A stretch of 60,648 bases of DNA from UBA10133 sp964348455 (GCA_964348455.1 CAYGCQ010000005.1:1-60648); one strand, 5' to 3'; positions 16,309 through 25,739 are shown, numbered from the stretch's first letter. Translations and numbers: made by a program. Notes: generated from the sequence alone by a model not told the origin.

Positions 16309-17742
16309 GTGACACCACTTCAGATCTTATACGGAACCGTCGTAAGTGGAGTGTGGACAGCACACATAATTGCAGGCATTGTAGCCACAATTGTGCTGGC
16401 AATCTACATTTACGGAAAGTCACGAGGATGTTTACCATCAATTCTCGGTCTCGTGATGCTCGTTGGGCATGTTATCGCTGGCTCCACTCTCAGCAGCTAC
16501 TATGCCGGAGATGCCGTAACCAACGGTGTTGAAGCAGCCAAAAACGAAAACAAAACCTACGTTCAAAAGCTGCATGGCGATTTCACCGGCTACGGAGAGG
16601 ATATCTCCAAATGTTCGGAACCAGTCTACGAGCTACTTGGACACGCAGCCTCAATTGAATCTGGCCGCGAAAAGACTGGATGTTACTATGTACGTCTAGT
16701 TGAGTCCGGTGACGATGATTACTACTGGACACCGATGTTTACGCATGAACGCCGACCTTGGGGATGGTTAAACATCTACAAGGATCAAAAAGTCTATTTC
16801 ACCGATCACAACATTGCCATGAAAGACTGGCAAAGTTACAAAGCAGGAATTTTGGGTATAAATGGCCCAAGCTTTGGTGAAAAGTTCGACTACGAAGACC
16901 CTGCAGCATGGACTGACCTTGTAAACCGACTCGAAAATGGTGAAGTTGTTCATGGGAGTAAAACCAATTATTATTTTAATTATTTGCTTCCGACTGACAC
17001 CATTCTCAAAGATGACTGGTCAAGCAAGTTACCAATGTACGAAGGAAACCTGCCCACCATCAACCCGATTTACGATGTCTACAAATACGACTTCATTCAA
17101 TGGGGTAAAGGTATGGCACTGAACGATGCCACCAAAACCTCCTGGCAACAGCATGGCTCAAACTGGGGCAATAACGCCGGACCAACCCTTGAAGGGAGCA
17201 CTTTGGTGTACTTCGATCTCGCCAGCCAAATTGACGACCCCGACAGCAAAATCAAAGCAAGCAAAGCCGCGCTGATGCAAGACATCTACGGCAAAGAAAG
17301 CTTGCCCAAGAACTTGGTCATTGTCGAGTGTGGAGTCAGTGATGACTACACCATTATCCTTTGGTGTCGCTTCCAGCAAGGTATGTTCGTTGGCAACAAT
17401 GAACTGGCTGGAGAAATTGCAGCAGTGTCAAACATTCCGTTTACACCCGAAAGTTTTTTTGGCAACATTAGTGCCACAAGCACCAAGGTCGAAAACCCAA
17501 CCCCCGATCATCGCTTCGATGTGGTCTACACATACGATCAAAGCGGTGTAATGGGTCTGGTGTTCAGACTATTCAAACGCGTCGAGATGGCCGATTTTGA
17601 CTACCAAGACACGCTGATTAAGCCTACCCCGCAGCAAATGGAGGATATCGCCTCCAATGCCATTGCCAACGCCTGGAAAGGTATCGGCGGCTTCTATCTT
17701 GCCGTTCTCGCAATCCTCGCAAAAGCGAACAAAAAATCATAA
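16309..17742 (+). CDS. Large membrane-anchored extracellular protein, unknown
   Basis: I choose GTG at 16309 because AAAAGGAGG is correctly placed before it; the ATG at 16273 has none. The 477 residues have two membrane helices near the N terminus (about 12-35 and 40-65), a large polar Trp/Tyr-rich domain, and a hydrophobic C-terminal helix ending in K-K-S. The large domain is likely outside the cell. Base composition is visibly richer in G and C than neighbouring housekeeping genes. It is followed 20 nt later by a lipoprotein gene and both share one terminator. No family is recognised. Confidence 0.75.
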   Translation: MTPLQILYGTVVSGVWTAHIIAGIVATIVLAIYIYGKSRGCLPSILGLVMLVGHVIAGSTLSSYYAGDAVTNGVEAAKNENKTYVQKLHGDFTGYGEDISKCSEPVYELLGHAASIESGREKTGCYYVRLVESGDDDYYWTPMFTHERRPWGWLNIYKDQKVYFTDHNIAMKDWQSYKAGILGINGPSFGEKFDYEDPAAWTDLVNRLENGEVVHGSKTNYYFNYLLPTDTILKDDWSSKLPMYEGNLPTINPIYDVYKYDFIQWGKGMALNDATKTSWQQHGSNWGNNAGPTLEGSTLVYFDLASQIDDPDSKIKASKAALMQDIYGKESLPKNLVIVECGVSDDYTIILWCRFQQGMFVGNNELAGEIAAVSNIPFTPESFFGNISATSTKVENPTPDHRFDVVYTYDQSGVMGLVFRLFKRVEMADFDYQDTLIKPTPQQMEDIASNAIANAWKGIGGFYLAVLAILAKANKKS

Positions 17743-17762
17743 GTCTCAATAAAGGAGAAAGA

Positions 17763-18611
17763 ATGAAAAAAACAACCCGTCTCATCATGTTACTGTTCGT
17801 AATCGTGTTCACCCTCGCATGTGTGTTGCCCGGCCTCGGCAAGGCACCTGAAGGCTCCAACGTTCCGACCAACATGACCGAGTTCCGCCAGTTCTACAGC
17901 GACTATGTGAAGGCGGAAATCGCTGACAGCGCGTTCTACAAGAGATATGAAGCAAGCTATGCTTCAGGCTACCAAACGATCATCGAACAGAACAAAGTTG
18001 CTCAGAAATGCACTAGCGACTACACCACCTTGGTGCAGGATGCTATGGCAGGTCGTTTTTCGCCAGTTGGTGCTGATGGCTTAACGCCAAGCACTGAAAT
18101 CAATGCTCAAATTGCTATTGACGCCTACGCTCCAACAGAAGGCTATCCGGGAGATCCGGCTATCTGTCAAGGCCTTATGGCGGAACTTTTCAAAAGCATT
18201 GAAAATTGGCGCAAAAACAATGTTGACTTGATCACACAGGTTTATGACCGCACAGCAGTCCGAAAAACCATGTTAAATGATGACATTCTCAAAGATGTCA
18301 CCCTAGACATGATTACCTTCGGATCTGATCTGGCCAAAGCCAATGGTTATGATTATCAAGCCAAGTTCATCTTCCCCACTTACAATCTCGAAGTTCCATC
18401 GCACAGCAAAGAGCTCTGCGACCTGTACACTGACTGGGCGACCGACCCAAACAAGACTGGCTACATCAAGCCTGATGACTGGAATCCAGTCACCAAACTG
18501 TGCACTCTCCGCGGTCTCGCCGCTCAGGAATACATGGACAAAGTCATGATGCCCAGTGAAGTCGGCGCCATGTTCGATACAGGCGAAGAAGTTTCCCCCC
18601 TCAATCAGTAA
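17763..18611 (+). CDS. Lipoprotein, unknown
   Basis: The N terminus M-K-K-T-T-R followed by a hydrophobic stretch and L-A-C is a good lipobox, so the mature protein should begin at Cys20 and be lipid-anchored. The roughly 260-residue mature part is helical and polar, with five further Cys. The start has AAAGGAG and the gene ends in a strong terminator. It forms a two-gene unit with the membrane protein upstream, so the two products may work together at the cell surface. The function is not recognised. Confidence 0.75.
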   Translation: MKKTTRLIMLLFVIVFTLACVLPGLGKAPEGSNVPTNMTEFRQFYSDYVKAEIADSAFYKRYEASYASGYQTIIEQNKVAQKCTSDYTTLVQDAMAGRFSPVGADGLTPSTEINAQIAIDAYAPTEGYPGDPAICQGLMAELFKSIENWRKNNVDLITQVYDRTAVRKTMLNDDILKDVTLDMITFGSDLAKANGYDYQAKFIFPTYNLEVPSHSKELCDLYTDWATDPNKTGYIKPDDWNPVTKLCTLRGLAAQEYMDKVMMPSEVGAMFDTGEEVSPLNQ

Positions 18612-18631
18612 GAAGAACAAACAAATACTGC

Positions 18632-18664
18632 AACCCCGTCAGCATTGCTGACGGGGTTTTTTTA
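18632..18664 (+). terminator. Rho-independent terminator
   Basis: AACCCCGTCAGC-ATT-GCTGACGGGGTT followed by a T-tract. Confidence 0.95.
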
Positions 18665-18686
18665 TATCCAATTTTCACCCCATAAC

Positions 18687-18714
18687 TTGACTTTTAGGCA
18701 CTAAAGGGTATAAT
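18687..18714 (+). promoter_or_regulatory. Sigma-70-type promoter
   Basis: TTGACT-16-TATAAT lies about 75 nt before the ATG at 18789. Confidence 0.8.
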
Positions 18715-18788
18715 AACCCAACTTTAGAACTTCGGTTCTAACTTAGTTCGTTGAAAAACCATATCTAGAAATTTCAAAGGAGGCTGAA

Positions 18789-20087
18789 ATGCCAACCCGT
18801 AGATTCGTTGACCCAAATAAAGTTGGGCGAACCCGCCCAAAAGGTACAGGTTCGGAATATGCCGGAATGAGAGATCAAGACTGGCGCTGTAGCAGCTGTA
18901 GCAATCCCAAACCAATTAGAGGCAACATCAAAATCTGTCCTAACTGCGGAAACCCAAAAGATCGCACTGAGAAGTACGAAGCCCCTCCCATTGATCGCGC
19001 TTATCTAACCTCAAATGAAATTAAAGATCGAGGTGTAGAAAGAGGCCATGGACAAGATGAAGTCTGCCCCTACTGTCAATCGCACGTGACCACAAAAACA
19101 GAGGTTTGCCCTAACTGCCAAGGAACAATTAAGAATGTATTTCGGGCTGAACGAGTTTGCCCCAACTGCAAAAGGGAGACCAACGACATCGGGTGTGCAG
19201 CTTGCGGTAGTCCAACCGTTAGTAAACTAACCACAGCTTCACCCAAACAGCCCTCAACCCAAAGCGCTACCCATGGGTCGCATGAATCAGGGTCTGTTGT
19301 TAACAAACAGTACCTTGTTTATGCCGGGATTATCGGACTTCTTGCACTCCTCATCTTCGGTCTTATTTCAATCTTCAGGCCACACGACGAGATTGCTTCA
19401 GTGTCATCCAATTCCTGGTCTTGTTCAGTGCCTCTTCAGGAATACCAGTACAACTTTCACAGTGACTGGTCTCTTCCTGCAGATGCAGACCTCATCACCA
19501 GTTACGAAAAGTTCCACTACAACGATAAAGTGGAAGATGGTTACGAAGAAGTCTGCGAAGATAAATGGGAAGTGGTAGGGTTTCACTACGAAGACGTAAC
19601 TAATGAAGTCTGCGTAAGTCAACCTGATGAATATGTAGACACAACCGAATCTTGCGACATAGACGAAAGTGTCTGTACATATGTCGACAATTACAGGTCA
19701 GTTCCTGACGTCTGCTCAGATGTCACCACCAGCGAGAAGGTAAATGACTCCGACTGGGTTACATATTGTTCAGACGTCATGCAATACAAGGACGTTCCTG
19801 TGAACGACATTTATTACGAATACAACATCTGGGAATGGGTTTCTCTAAACCCGCTGTCAACCTCAGGAAACGATAACCTCATTTCCTGCCCAGTTGTCAA
19901 CGTAACTCAGACAGTCAGGCAGTCGGGAAATCCGAATATTGACTGTAATACACAGTTTCAGGTCGGAAAGAAATATTATCCTTACTCACCTGACTGTAGC
20001 TCCCAGTTTCCCGCCTTTTCGCAAGGATCGGAGTGGCTAGTTACCATATCTGGCCCTTCTATCACCGAAGTTAACTACGTTCCATAA
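18789..20087 (+). CDS. Zinc-ribbon membrane protein with Cys-rich extracellular domain
   Basis: The 432 residues contain three zinc-ribbon-like modules in the first 145 residues (CSSC...CPNC, CPYC...CPNC, CPNC...CAAC). A linker, one membrane helix at about 175-196, and an extracellular domain rich in Asp, Tyr and about a dozen Cys follow. The helix places zinc ribbons inside and the Cys-rich domain outside, so signalling or assembly across the membrane is conceivable. GGAGG precedes the ATG. The gene has its own promoter and terminator. The outer domain matches nothing I recognise. Confidence 0.8.
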   Translation: MPTRRFVDPNKVGRTRPKGTGSEYAGMRDQDWRCSSCSNPKPIRGNIKICPNCGNPKDRTEKYEAPPIDRAYLTSNEIKDRGVERGHGQDEVCPYCQSHVTTKTEVCPNCQGTIKNVFRAERVCPNCKRETNDIGCAACGSPTVSKLTTASPKQPSTQSATHGSHESGSVVNKQYLVYAGIIGLLALLIFGLISIFRPHDEIASVSSNSWSCSVPLQEYQYNFHSDWSLPADADLITSYEKFHYNDKVEDGYEEVCEDKWEVVGFHYEDVTNEVCVSQPDEYVDTTESCDIDESVCTYVDNYRSVPDVCSDVTTSEKVNDSDWVTYCSDVMQYKDVPVNDIYYEYNIWEWVSLNPLSTSGNDNLISCPVVNVTQTVRQSGNPNIDCNTQFQVGKKYYPYSPDCSSQFPAFSQGSEWLVTISGPSITEVNYVP

Positions 20088-20092
20088 CCTTC

Positions 20093-20121
20093 AACCGGTC
20101 GCCCAGGCGACCGGTTTTTTT
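20093..20121 (+). terminator. Rho-independent terminator
   Basis: AACCGGTCGCC-CA-GGCGACCGGTT plus T7. Confidence 0.95.
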
Positions 20122-20134
20122 ATATTAAAACGTT

Positions 20135-20158
20135 AAAAAACCGCCAGTTGGCGGTTTT
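20135..20158 (-). terminator. Rho-independent terminator
   Basis: AAAACCGCCA-AC-TGGCGGTTTT on the minus strand, following the gene that ends at 20173. Confidence 0.9.
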
Positions 20159-20172
20159 CTTGTGCTTCAAAT

Positions 20173-20556
20173 CTACTTCTTAAGATCACACGAGACAAAT
20201 CTCATTCGGAACTCTCCCTGCCAATAGGTCAGGTAGTACTTAAGAATCCCTGTTCGGTCGTCGGGCAGTTCCAAAGGAATGTTTACATAGGCCGGAAGGG
20301 TCGTTTGCACATATTCCGGTTCAGGAACTGAAATCGTCGCCTGCTTCATGACTTTGAGAAATCGCTTTCCCAGTTTACAGTCATAGGCAATGTTTTCGAT
20401 CTTCATATTGATAACCAGACCAGTTCCGTAACCATCGGACCATTCAGCTGTTACAGGCTCCGGCTCAGGCACACGATCGACTTTAACAATCGTAAACCAT
20501 CCTAGAAGAGCGACGGCAATCAAAATCACTAGCCAATTTCTTCGGATAAAACTCAT
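20173..20556 (-). CDS. Small membrane-anchored extracytoplasmic protein
   Basis: The 127 residues have a positive start (S-F-I-R-R-N-W), one membrane helix at about 8-25, and a beta-rich domain with two Cys that may form a disulfide. AAGGAG precedes the ATG. A TTGACA-17-TATTAT promoter and a terminator bracket the gene. It resembles in plan, but not clearly in sequence, the single genes at 30883 and 39106. The function is unknown. Confidence 0.65.
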   Translation of the reverse strand: MSFIRRNWLVILIAVALLGWFTIVKVDRVPEPEPVTAEWSDGYGTGLVINMKIENIAYDCKLGKRFLKVMKQATISVPEPEYVQTTLPAYVNIPLELPDDRTGILKYYLTYWQGEFRMRFVSCDLKK

Positions 20557-20588
20557 TTTAACTCCTTATGTGCGAGGATAGATGACCT

Positions 20589-20617
20589 ATAATAGCACAA
20601 AACAGCCTCATTGTCAA
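20589..20617 (-). promoter_or_regulatory. Sigma-70-type promoter
   Basis: TTGACA-17-TATTAT on the minus strand, about 35 nt before the ATG at 20556. Confidence 0.8.
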
Positions 20618-20736
20618 TAATGGGTGAAACCTTCTGAACCTTTTAACCCTGCCCTAAAGACATCAACTATTTCGGAATTATAAAAGACAGACTATCATAC
20701 TCTATAGGTCACCTACGGGCATTCTAGTGCCCCAGA

Positions 20737-21321
20737 TTAGGCGGAAATAATCCCCATTATGTTCACATGCACAGCCTCAATGCTCTCATTCGCATTCACT
20801 ACCCCCCACCCCATCTCCCTAGCCAGGCTCAGATGAACCTCCCGGCTTCTCTCCCAAACTTCCTGACCGGCTGCTTCGTGACGGTGACCCTTTTCGAGAC
20901 ATCCCCCCCCGAACCTTTCCCCATCCAGAAGTATCTCAAAATCAGGTTTCAGCAGTCCCCTATTAAATTCGTCCAGCAGTTCCCTATCTACCCCTTTAGT
21001 CAGCCCCCAAGCTAGACCTGTCCCCACATAATCCTCAGCAATTACATCACCAAAACTTAACATTTCCGTAAGCGTCGACTCAAACTCTCTTCTATTTTCG
21101 GCATACAAACACTGAAGGTCTACGTCCGACATCTCCAGTCGATTTCCATTTTCATCCGGCCTTAGAACTCGGTTAATTATCTCCCCCGTCGGTGAATCAT
21201 AAATTGGGTATTTTATTCTGGCATAAGAGGTACCCGCTTCGATGTAAGTTTGCTCCAGTAACTCTAACTGCTTTGATTTTCCTAAATTATTAGATCCGTA
21301 TAAAACTATAAATCTGCCCAT
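20737..21321 (-). CDS. Thymidylate-kinase-like P-loop kinase
   Basis: The protein begins M-G-R-F-I-V-L-Y-G-S-N-N-L-G-K-S, a Walker A with Asn-Asn where dTMP kinases usually have x-G/D. The following L-E-L-L and later I-A-E-D-Y-V-G-T-G-L-A-W (the DR(Y/S) region) and P-D-F-E-I-L-L-D fit the thymidylate kinase fold. The length of 194 residues is normal. The LID region (G-H-R-H-E-A-A-G-Q) is not typical, so a related deoxynucleoside kinase cannot be excluded. A small unknown gene lies 7 nt upstream and is probably co-transcribed. Confidence 0.7.
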   Translation of the reverse strand: MGRFIVLYGSNNLGKSKQLELLEQTYIEAGTSYARIKYPIYDSPTGEIINRVLRPDENGNRLEMSDVDLQCLYAENRREFESTLTEMLSFGDVIAEDYVGTGLAWGLTKGVDRELLDEFNRGLLKPDFEILLDGERFGGGCLEKGHRHEAAGQEVWERSREVHLSLAREMGWGVVNANESIEAVHVNIMGIISA

Positions 21322-21327
21322 TTATTT

Positions 21328-21534
21328 TTAAATCTTTTTCGATAATTCTAGCTGACTAATAATATCCTGAGGCAGCTCCGCTTCCATATCTCCTACATAC
21401 CTTCTGTACTCTTGAAGTACTTCTTCATAGGACATACTTACTACCTCAACCTTTTTTGATGGTATACATTTATCGCCCACTTCGCCCTCACCGCCCACAT
21501 ACCATTTGTGAAATTTGTTGTCGTATTTTTCCAT
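21328..21534 (-). CDS. Unknown small protein upstream of the kinase
   Basis: The 68-residue polar protein starts at the ATG at 21534, where no strong Shine-Dalgarno is present, and stops 7 nt before the kinase gene. The C-terminal half (about 35-66) is predicted helical and acidic. The close spacing supports co-expression with the kinase. The family is not recognised. Confidence 0.45.
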   Translation of the reverse strand: MEKYDNKFHKWYVGGEGEVGDKCIPSKKVEVVSMSYEEVLQEYRRYVGDMEAELPQDIISQLELSKKI

Positions 21535-21585
21535 ATCGTATTTACCTTATTCCATATTTTTCTAACTGTCTACCCCATCTTTTTA

Positions 21586-22863
21586 TTAAAAAGACCAGCC
21601 CAAAAGCGTTGCAATCATCATCACTGAAGAAACTCCCATAAAAACAAAAGTAATCCACGCAATGATAGCATTCGATTTTGATGTCTTATGTATCCCTACG
21701 ATACGACTATCGCCCGCAAGTTTAATAATGATAAAAATCAAAGGCACAGCCAATACGCCATTAACGACAGCAGCATAAAACAAAGCCTGCATCGCGTTTA
21801 TTTTCAATAAATTTAACAGTAGGCCAACTAAAGTCGCCAAAGCTATAAATATATAAAATCCCTTAGCCTTAGTAAATTTTTTCGACAAACCCATCTCCAT
21901 CCCCACAGCGTCTGCCAAAGCATAACCAGTAGAACCGGCCATCACAGGAATTGACTGGAGTCCAATACCAATAATTCCGACAGAAAAAAGTAAATACGCC
22001 AAGTCACCAGCTAAAGGCCTAAGCGCCATAGCTGCTTGCTGCGGAGTATCAATCGTAAAAATTCCATTCTTATGCAACGTCGCTGCGGCAGTCAGAACGA
22101 TAAAAAAAGTCATCGTATTTGAAAATATCATCCCAATCTTCGTATCGAATCCAAGTGCTTTAATCTCAGCTTTTGTTACTACGGGCTTTATATCAAAATC
22201 TGCAATCTTCCCCTCAGAAATCTCTTCTTCAACCTCTTCGGAAGCTTGCCAAAAAAACAAAAATGGAGATATCGTAGTTCCCACAAAACCGACCAAAGTC
22301 ATAAGGTAAGCCATGTTTAATTCGATATGAGGAATCAAAGTATAGAAAGCAATCTCCTTCCAATCCTGTTGGACCATAAAAGCCGTTGCCACATAGACGA
22401 GTAGCGACAAACCCAACCACTTCAAAACCTGAGAGTACTTCTTGTAGGGAATCAGAATTTCCAAGAAAATAATTACAAAAGACACTACAAATAACCAAAA
22501 ATAATAATTTAACCCCATCAGCATCTTCAGGGACTCTGCCATAATGCCAAGGTCAGCACCGATATTAATTATGTTAGAAATAGCCAGCAAAACCACAGCA
22601 AACCACATTAAACTTTTTGAGTGGTACTTTTTCAGGACACTCGCCAGTCCCCGCCCTGTCGTAAGACCCACTCTGCCACACATTTCTTGAATTGCGATCA
22701 TCGCCGGTAACAAGAAAAGGGACATCCAGTTCATCTTGTAACCATACTTAGCCCCGGCGATAGAATATGTCGCGACGCCACTTGGATCATCATCGGCAGC
22801 ACCGGTCACAAAACCAGGTCCAATTTTCCGGATAAAACCATACATTCTATTCCAAACAGCCAT
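21586..22863 (-). CDS. Nramp-family divalent metal transporter, variant metal site
   Basis: The 425-residue protein has about eleven helices. Its first helix carries G-A-A-D-D-D-P-S-G-V-A-T-Y in place of the canonical D-P-G-N of Mn/Fe Nramp transporters. The A-x-x-M metal-site helix is replaced by T-I-S-P-F-L-F-F-W-Q-A-S-E-E. The same D-D-D-P-S-G signature is known in an Nramp-related branch. Loss of the Asn and Met ligands suggests a specificity other than classic Mn2+/Fe2+, perhaps a harder ion, but this is inference. The ATG at 22863 has a CATAAT box close upstream and no Shine-Dalgarno. Confidence 0.85.
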   Translation of the reverse strand: MAVWNRMYGFIRKIGPGFVTGAADDDPSGVATYSIAGAKYGYKMNWMSLFLLPAMIAIQEMCGRVGLTTGRGLASVLKKYHSKSLMWFAVVLLAISNIINIGADLGIMAESLKMLMGLNYYFWLFVVSFVIIFLEILIPYKKYSQVLKWLGLSLLVYVATAFMVQQDWKEIAFYTLIPHIELNMAYLMTLVGFVGTTISPFLFFWQASEEVEEEISEGKIADFDIKPVVTKAEIKALGFDTKIGMIFSNTMTFFIVLTAAATLHKNGIFTIDTPQQAAMALRPLAGDLAYLLFSVGIIGIGLQSIPVMAGSTGYALADAVGMEMGLSKKFTKAKGFYIFIALATLVGLLLNLLKINAMQALFYAAVVNGVLAVPLIFIIIKLAGDSRIVGIHKTSKSNAIIAWITFVFMGVSSVMMIATLLGWSF

Positions 22864-22997
22864 AACTAATTATGATACATATTTTAAGATAAAGGACACT
22901 ATCTTTAAATTTGGGATATCTAAAAAAAATAATTACAAGGTACCTCTAAGTCAGACAGTATTTAACAAATATGCCCCGTCTGTGACGGGGCATAATA

Positions 22998-23519
22998 CTA
23001 CATTGTATTTTCGTTTTCCAGATTTCCAAGTTCTAAAGTCGCTGGACCCGTATCAGCAAGAAGCTGACCGGTCGAAAGGATTTTCTGCATAAGTTCAACT
23101 TGTATCCAGTTTTTCTCCCAAGCTCCACGCAAAAAACGAACAAAGTAGGCGTCTGAAGATCCAACGTGCCTAGACTCTTCCAGTGCTTCGCTCAAAAGTA
23201 TCCAAGGTGTCTTGTTTAGCTGATACAGACCTGGCTGCACCATGTATACAACTCCAAACATAACCTGAAGAGGATTTTGCCAAGGATGTTTGATTCCGAA
23301 TCCTTGTACGAATTCCTTACCACTACCCTTTGGATATATGAAGCTCACTTCGAGTCCACCGTCAACCACAGCAACACCGCCAACATATGATCGACGATCG
23401 TCCGTTACACGATAGTACTGGTCATTCTCAATCTCAGCTTTAAAGCCAACAGGCAAAACTTCGGCGTTGAGGCGCGACTCGCTTACTTGACCAACGAAGG
23501 GGTAAAAAATCCTTAACAT
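22998..23519 (-). CDS. Unknown protein
   Basis: The 173 residues show no membrane segment and no Cys. GTGGAGG precedes the ATG at 23519. The protein mixes beta-rich (about 1-90) and helical (about 110-160) parts. A G-C hairpin at about 22976-22993 after the stop could terminate transcription but has a poor T-tract. The family is not recognised. Confidence 0.6.
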   Translation of the reverse strand: MLRIFYPFVGQVSESRLNAEVLPVGFKAEIENDQYYRVTDDRRSYVGGVAVVDGGLEVSFIYPKGSGKEFVQGFGIKHPWQNPLQVMFGVVYMVQPGLYQLNKTPWILLSEALEESRHVGSSDAYFVRFLRGAWEKNWIQVELMQKILSTGQLLADTGPATLELGNLENENTM

Positions 23520-23592
23520 GATACCTCCACAAAATAGATTTAACGAACTTAGAACCTTACTATTTTACACCTTATAACAAATAAAACATAGC

Positions 23593-25641
23593 CTAATCTT
23601 CCTCAGACTCCAATTCAGCTTCAGAATTTTTAGCCTCCTCTGCGGTCTGAGGTTTCTTCCAGCTTGCCCAAGTACAGTTCGGATAATCTTCACAGCCATA
23701 AAAATCCCGGTTGGTCCTTGTCTTCTTCATCACGACTCTTTTCCCGCATTTTTCACAAACCACATCCTCGACATACACAATATATGGGGCCTTGTGGGCA
23801 CAGTCTGGATATCGATTACAGCTAAGGAACTTACCGAACTTACCGTCCCGGATAACCACTTCACCCTCTTTACACAGAGGACACTTCTCTCCAGTACTTT
23901 CTGTTGGAACTCCTACACGAATACTGTCCTTGTCCACTTTAAGAAGTTTTCTCGAAAAGTCGCCCCAGAATTTACTTAGCATTTCCATCCACTTCACTTT
24001 ACCGGAAGCAATACTATCCAAAGAATCTTCCATCTTAGCCGTAAACTCATACTCCATCTCTCTTGGAAAGTTCTCTATCAAGAAATCAACCACAGCATTA
24101 CCTATAGATGTCGAATAAAATCTCTTTTCTTTTTGCTCAACATACCTTCGATCCAAAATTGTCGAGATAATTGCAGCGTAAGTTGAAGGCCTCCCAATCC
24201 CCTTCTTTTCCAGCTCTTTAATCAGTGAAGCATCATTAAATCTAGCCGGTGGTTGAGTAAATTTTTGAAGAGGTTCAACCTTTTTTTTATTTAATTTATC
24301 ACCTACCTTAACCTCAGGTAGCGCCACAGGTTCATCCTTTCCTTTTGCAAACAACTTTTTCCAACCGTCGAACTTCACCACAATGCCATTTGCGCTAAGT
24401 TCACAGTTTCCAGCTTTTACGACCACTTTTGTATCATCAAAAACAGCTTCCGCCATCTGACAGGCTACCGTTCTTCGCCAGATAAGTGAATACAATTTCT
24501 TTTCATCCATTACCATTTCTTGACCCGTAAATTTCTCCGGAGTAACATCAATATTGGTCGGTCGAACAGCTTCATGAGCCTCTTGCGCCACTACTTTACC
24601 TGCCGCCTTGTACATTCTGGGAGCAGCCGGTAAATACTCCTTTCCGTAAGTCTCACCAATAAATTTCCTCACAGACTCAATCGAGGTTGGAGCCAAGTTA
24701 AACGAATCGGTACGGTGATAAGTGATGTTACCCAGCTCGTAAAGCTTCTGAGCAATGTTCATGGTTCTCTTAGCTGACCACCCCAAAACATTTGCGGCTG
24801 CTTGCTGGAGAGTAGAGGTTTTGAATGGTGCATGAGGCTGAGTCTTTCTTGCCTTTTTTATGATATCTTCCACCACATAATCCGATGTTTCAAGAACTTT
24901 CAGTATTTCTTTTGCTTCATCTCCCGAATGAATTTCAGCCTTTTTCGCTTTAAATTTGGCCAATTCGACCCAGAATTCATCACCACTTTCAGGCTTAACC
25001 AAAACTCGAATCTGCCAGTACTCTACCGGAACAAATTTTTCTATTTCTCTTTCTCTTTCGACAATTAATCTAACCGCCACGCTCTGAACGCGACCAGCTG
25101 ACAGACCTCTTCGAACTTTCTTCCACAGAATTGGAGATAGTTTGTAACCTACTAAACGATCAAGGAATCTTCTGGCTTGCTGAGAGTTCACCATGTTCAT
25201 GTCAATCTCTCGGGGGTTGTCCATGGCTTCCAAAATAGCTTCTTTGGTTATCGAGTTATATGACACACGCTTAAAAATTGGCTGCTTTTTCTTCCCTTTC
25301 AGGGCATCCTTCAGAATTTCCTCTACATGCCAAGCTATTGCTTCTCCTTCACGGTCAGGATCTGAAGCCAAGATTATCTCATCTGCTCTTGCAGCTTCCA
25401 CCTTGAGTCTTTTCACAGTGTCCTCTTTGCGATCCATGATTGCATAAGTCGGAATAAATTCAAACTGATCCGTCTTGAGTTCTTGATTTTTTGAGTTCTT
25501 GATTTCTTTGATCTCTATTCCAATCTTGCTCTTTGGCAAGTCACGAACATGACCCATACTCGCCAGGATCTCAAAATCACCTCCCAAATACTTTGAAAGG
25601 CTTTTTGTCTTCGTTGGTGACTCTACTATTACAAGTTTCAC
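23593..25641 (-). CDS. topA: DNA topoisomerase I
   Basis: This type IA topoisomerase relaxes negative supercoils. The 682 residues begin with the Toprim domain K-L-V-I-V-E-S-P-T-K-T. D-P-D-R-E-G-E at 94-100 supplies the metal site, and I-T-Y-H-R-T-D-S carries the catalytic Tyr308. Two C-terminal zinc-ribbon repeats follow (CPLC...C-N-R-Y-P-D-C and CEKC...C-E-D-Y-P-N-C). The likely start is GTG at 25641, with TATATT seven bases upstream and no Shine-Dalgarno, so it is probably leaderless. An in-frame run of short TTCTTGA-like repeats (about 25473-25512) encodes a polar loop near residue 45-55. Confidence 0.96.
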   Translation of the reverse strand: MKLVIVESPTKTKSLSKYLGGDFEILASMGHVRDLPKSKIGIEIKEIKNSKNQELKTDQFEFIPTYAIMDRKEDTVKRLKVEAARADEIILASDPDREGEAIAWHVEEILKDALKGKKKQPIFKRVSYNSITKEAILEAMDNPREIDMNMVNSQQARRFLDRLVGYKLSPILWKKVRRGLSAGRVQSVAVRLIVEREREIEKFVPVEYWQIRVLVKPESGDEFWVELAKFKAKKAEIHSGDEAKEILKVLETSDYVVEDIIKKARKTQPHAPFKTSTLQQAAANVLGWSAKRTMNIAQKLYELGNITYHRTDSFNLAPTSIESVRKFIGETYGKEYLPAAPRMYKAAGKVVAQEAHEAVRPTNIDVTPEKFTGQEMVMDEKKLYSLIWRRTVACQMAEAVFDDTKVVVKAGNCELSANGIVVKFDGWKKLFAKGKDEPVALPEVKVGDKLNKKKVEPLQKFTQPPARFNDASLIKELEKKGIGRPSTYAAIISTILDRRYVEQKEKRFYSTSIGNAVVDFLIENFPREMEYEFTAKMEDSLDSIASGKVKWMEMLSKFWGDFSRKLLKVDKDSIRVGVPTESTGEKCPLCKEGEVVIRDGKFGKFLSCNRYPDCAHKAPYIVYVEDVVCEKCGKRVVMKKTRTNRDFYGCEDYPNCTWASWKKPQTAEEAKNSEAELESEED

Positions 25642-25739
25642 TTTATAAAATATACACGTTCAAACGGCGTAATGCACCAAACAGGTACAAATTTACGAGC
25701 GTCCGACCTGGAATTGTACTACATCCTTATTTAACCAAG

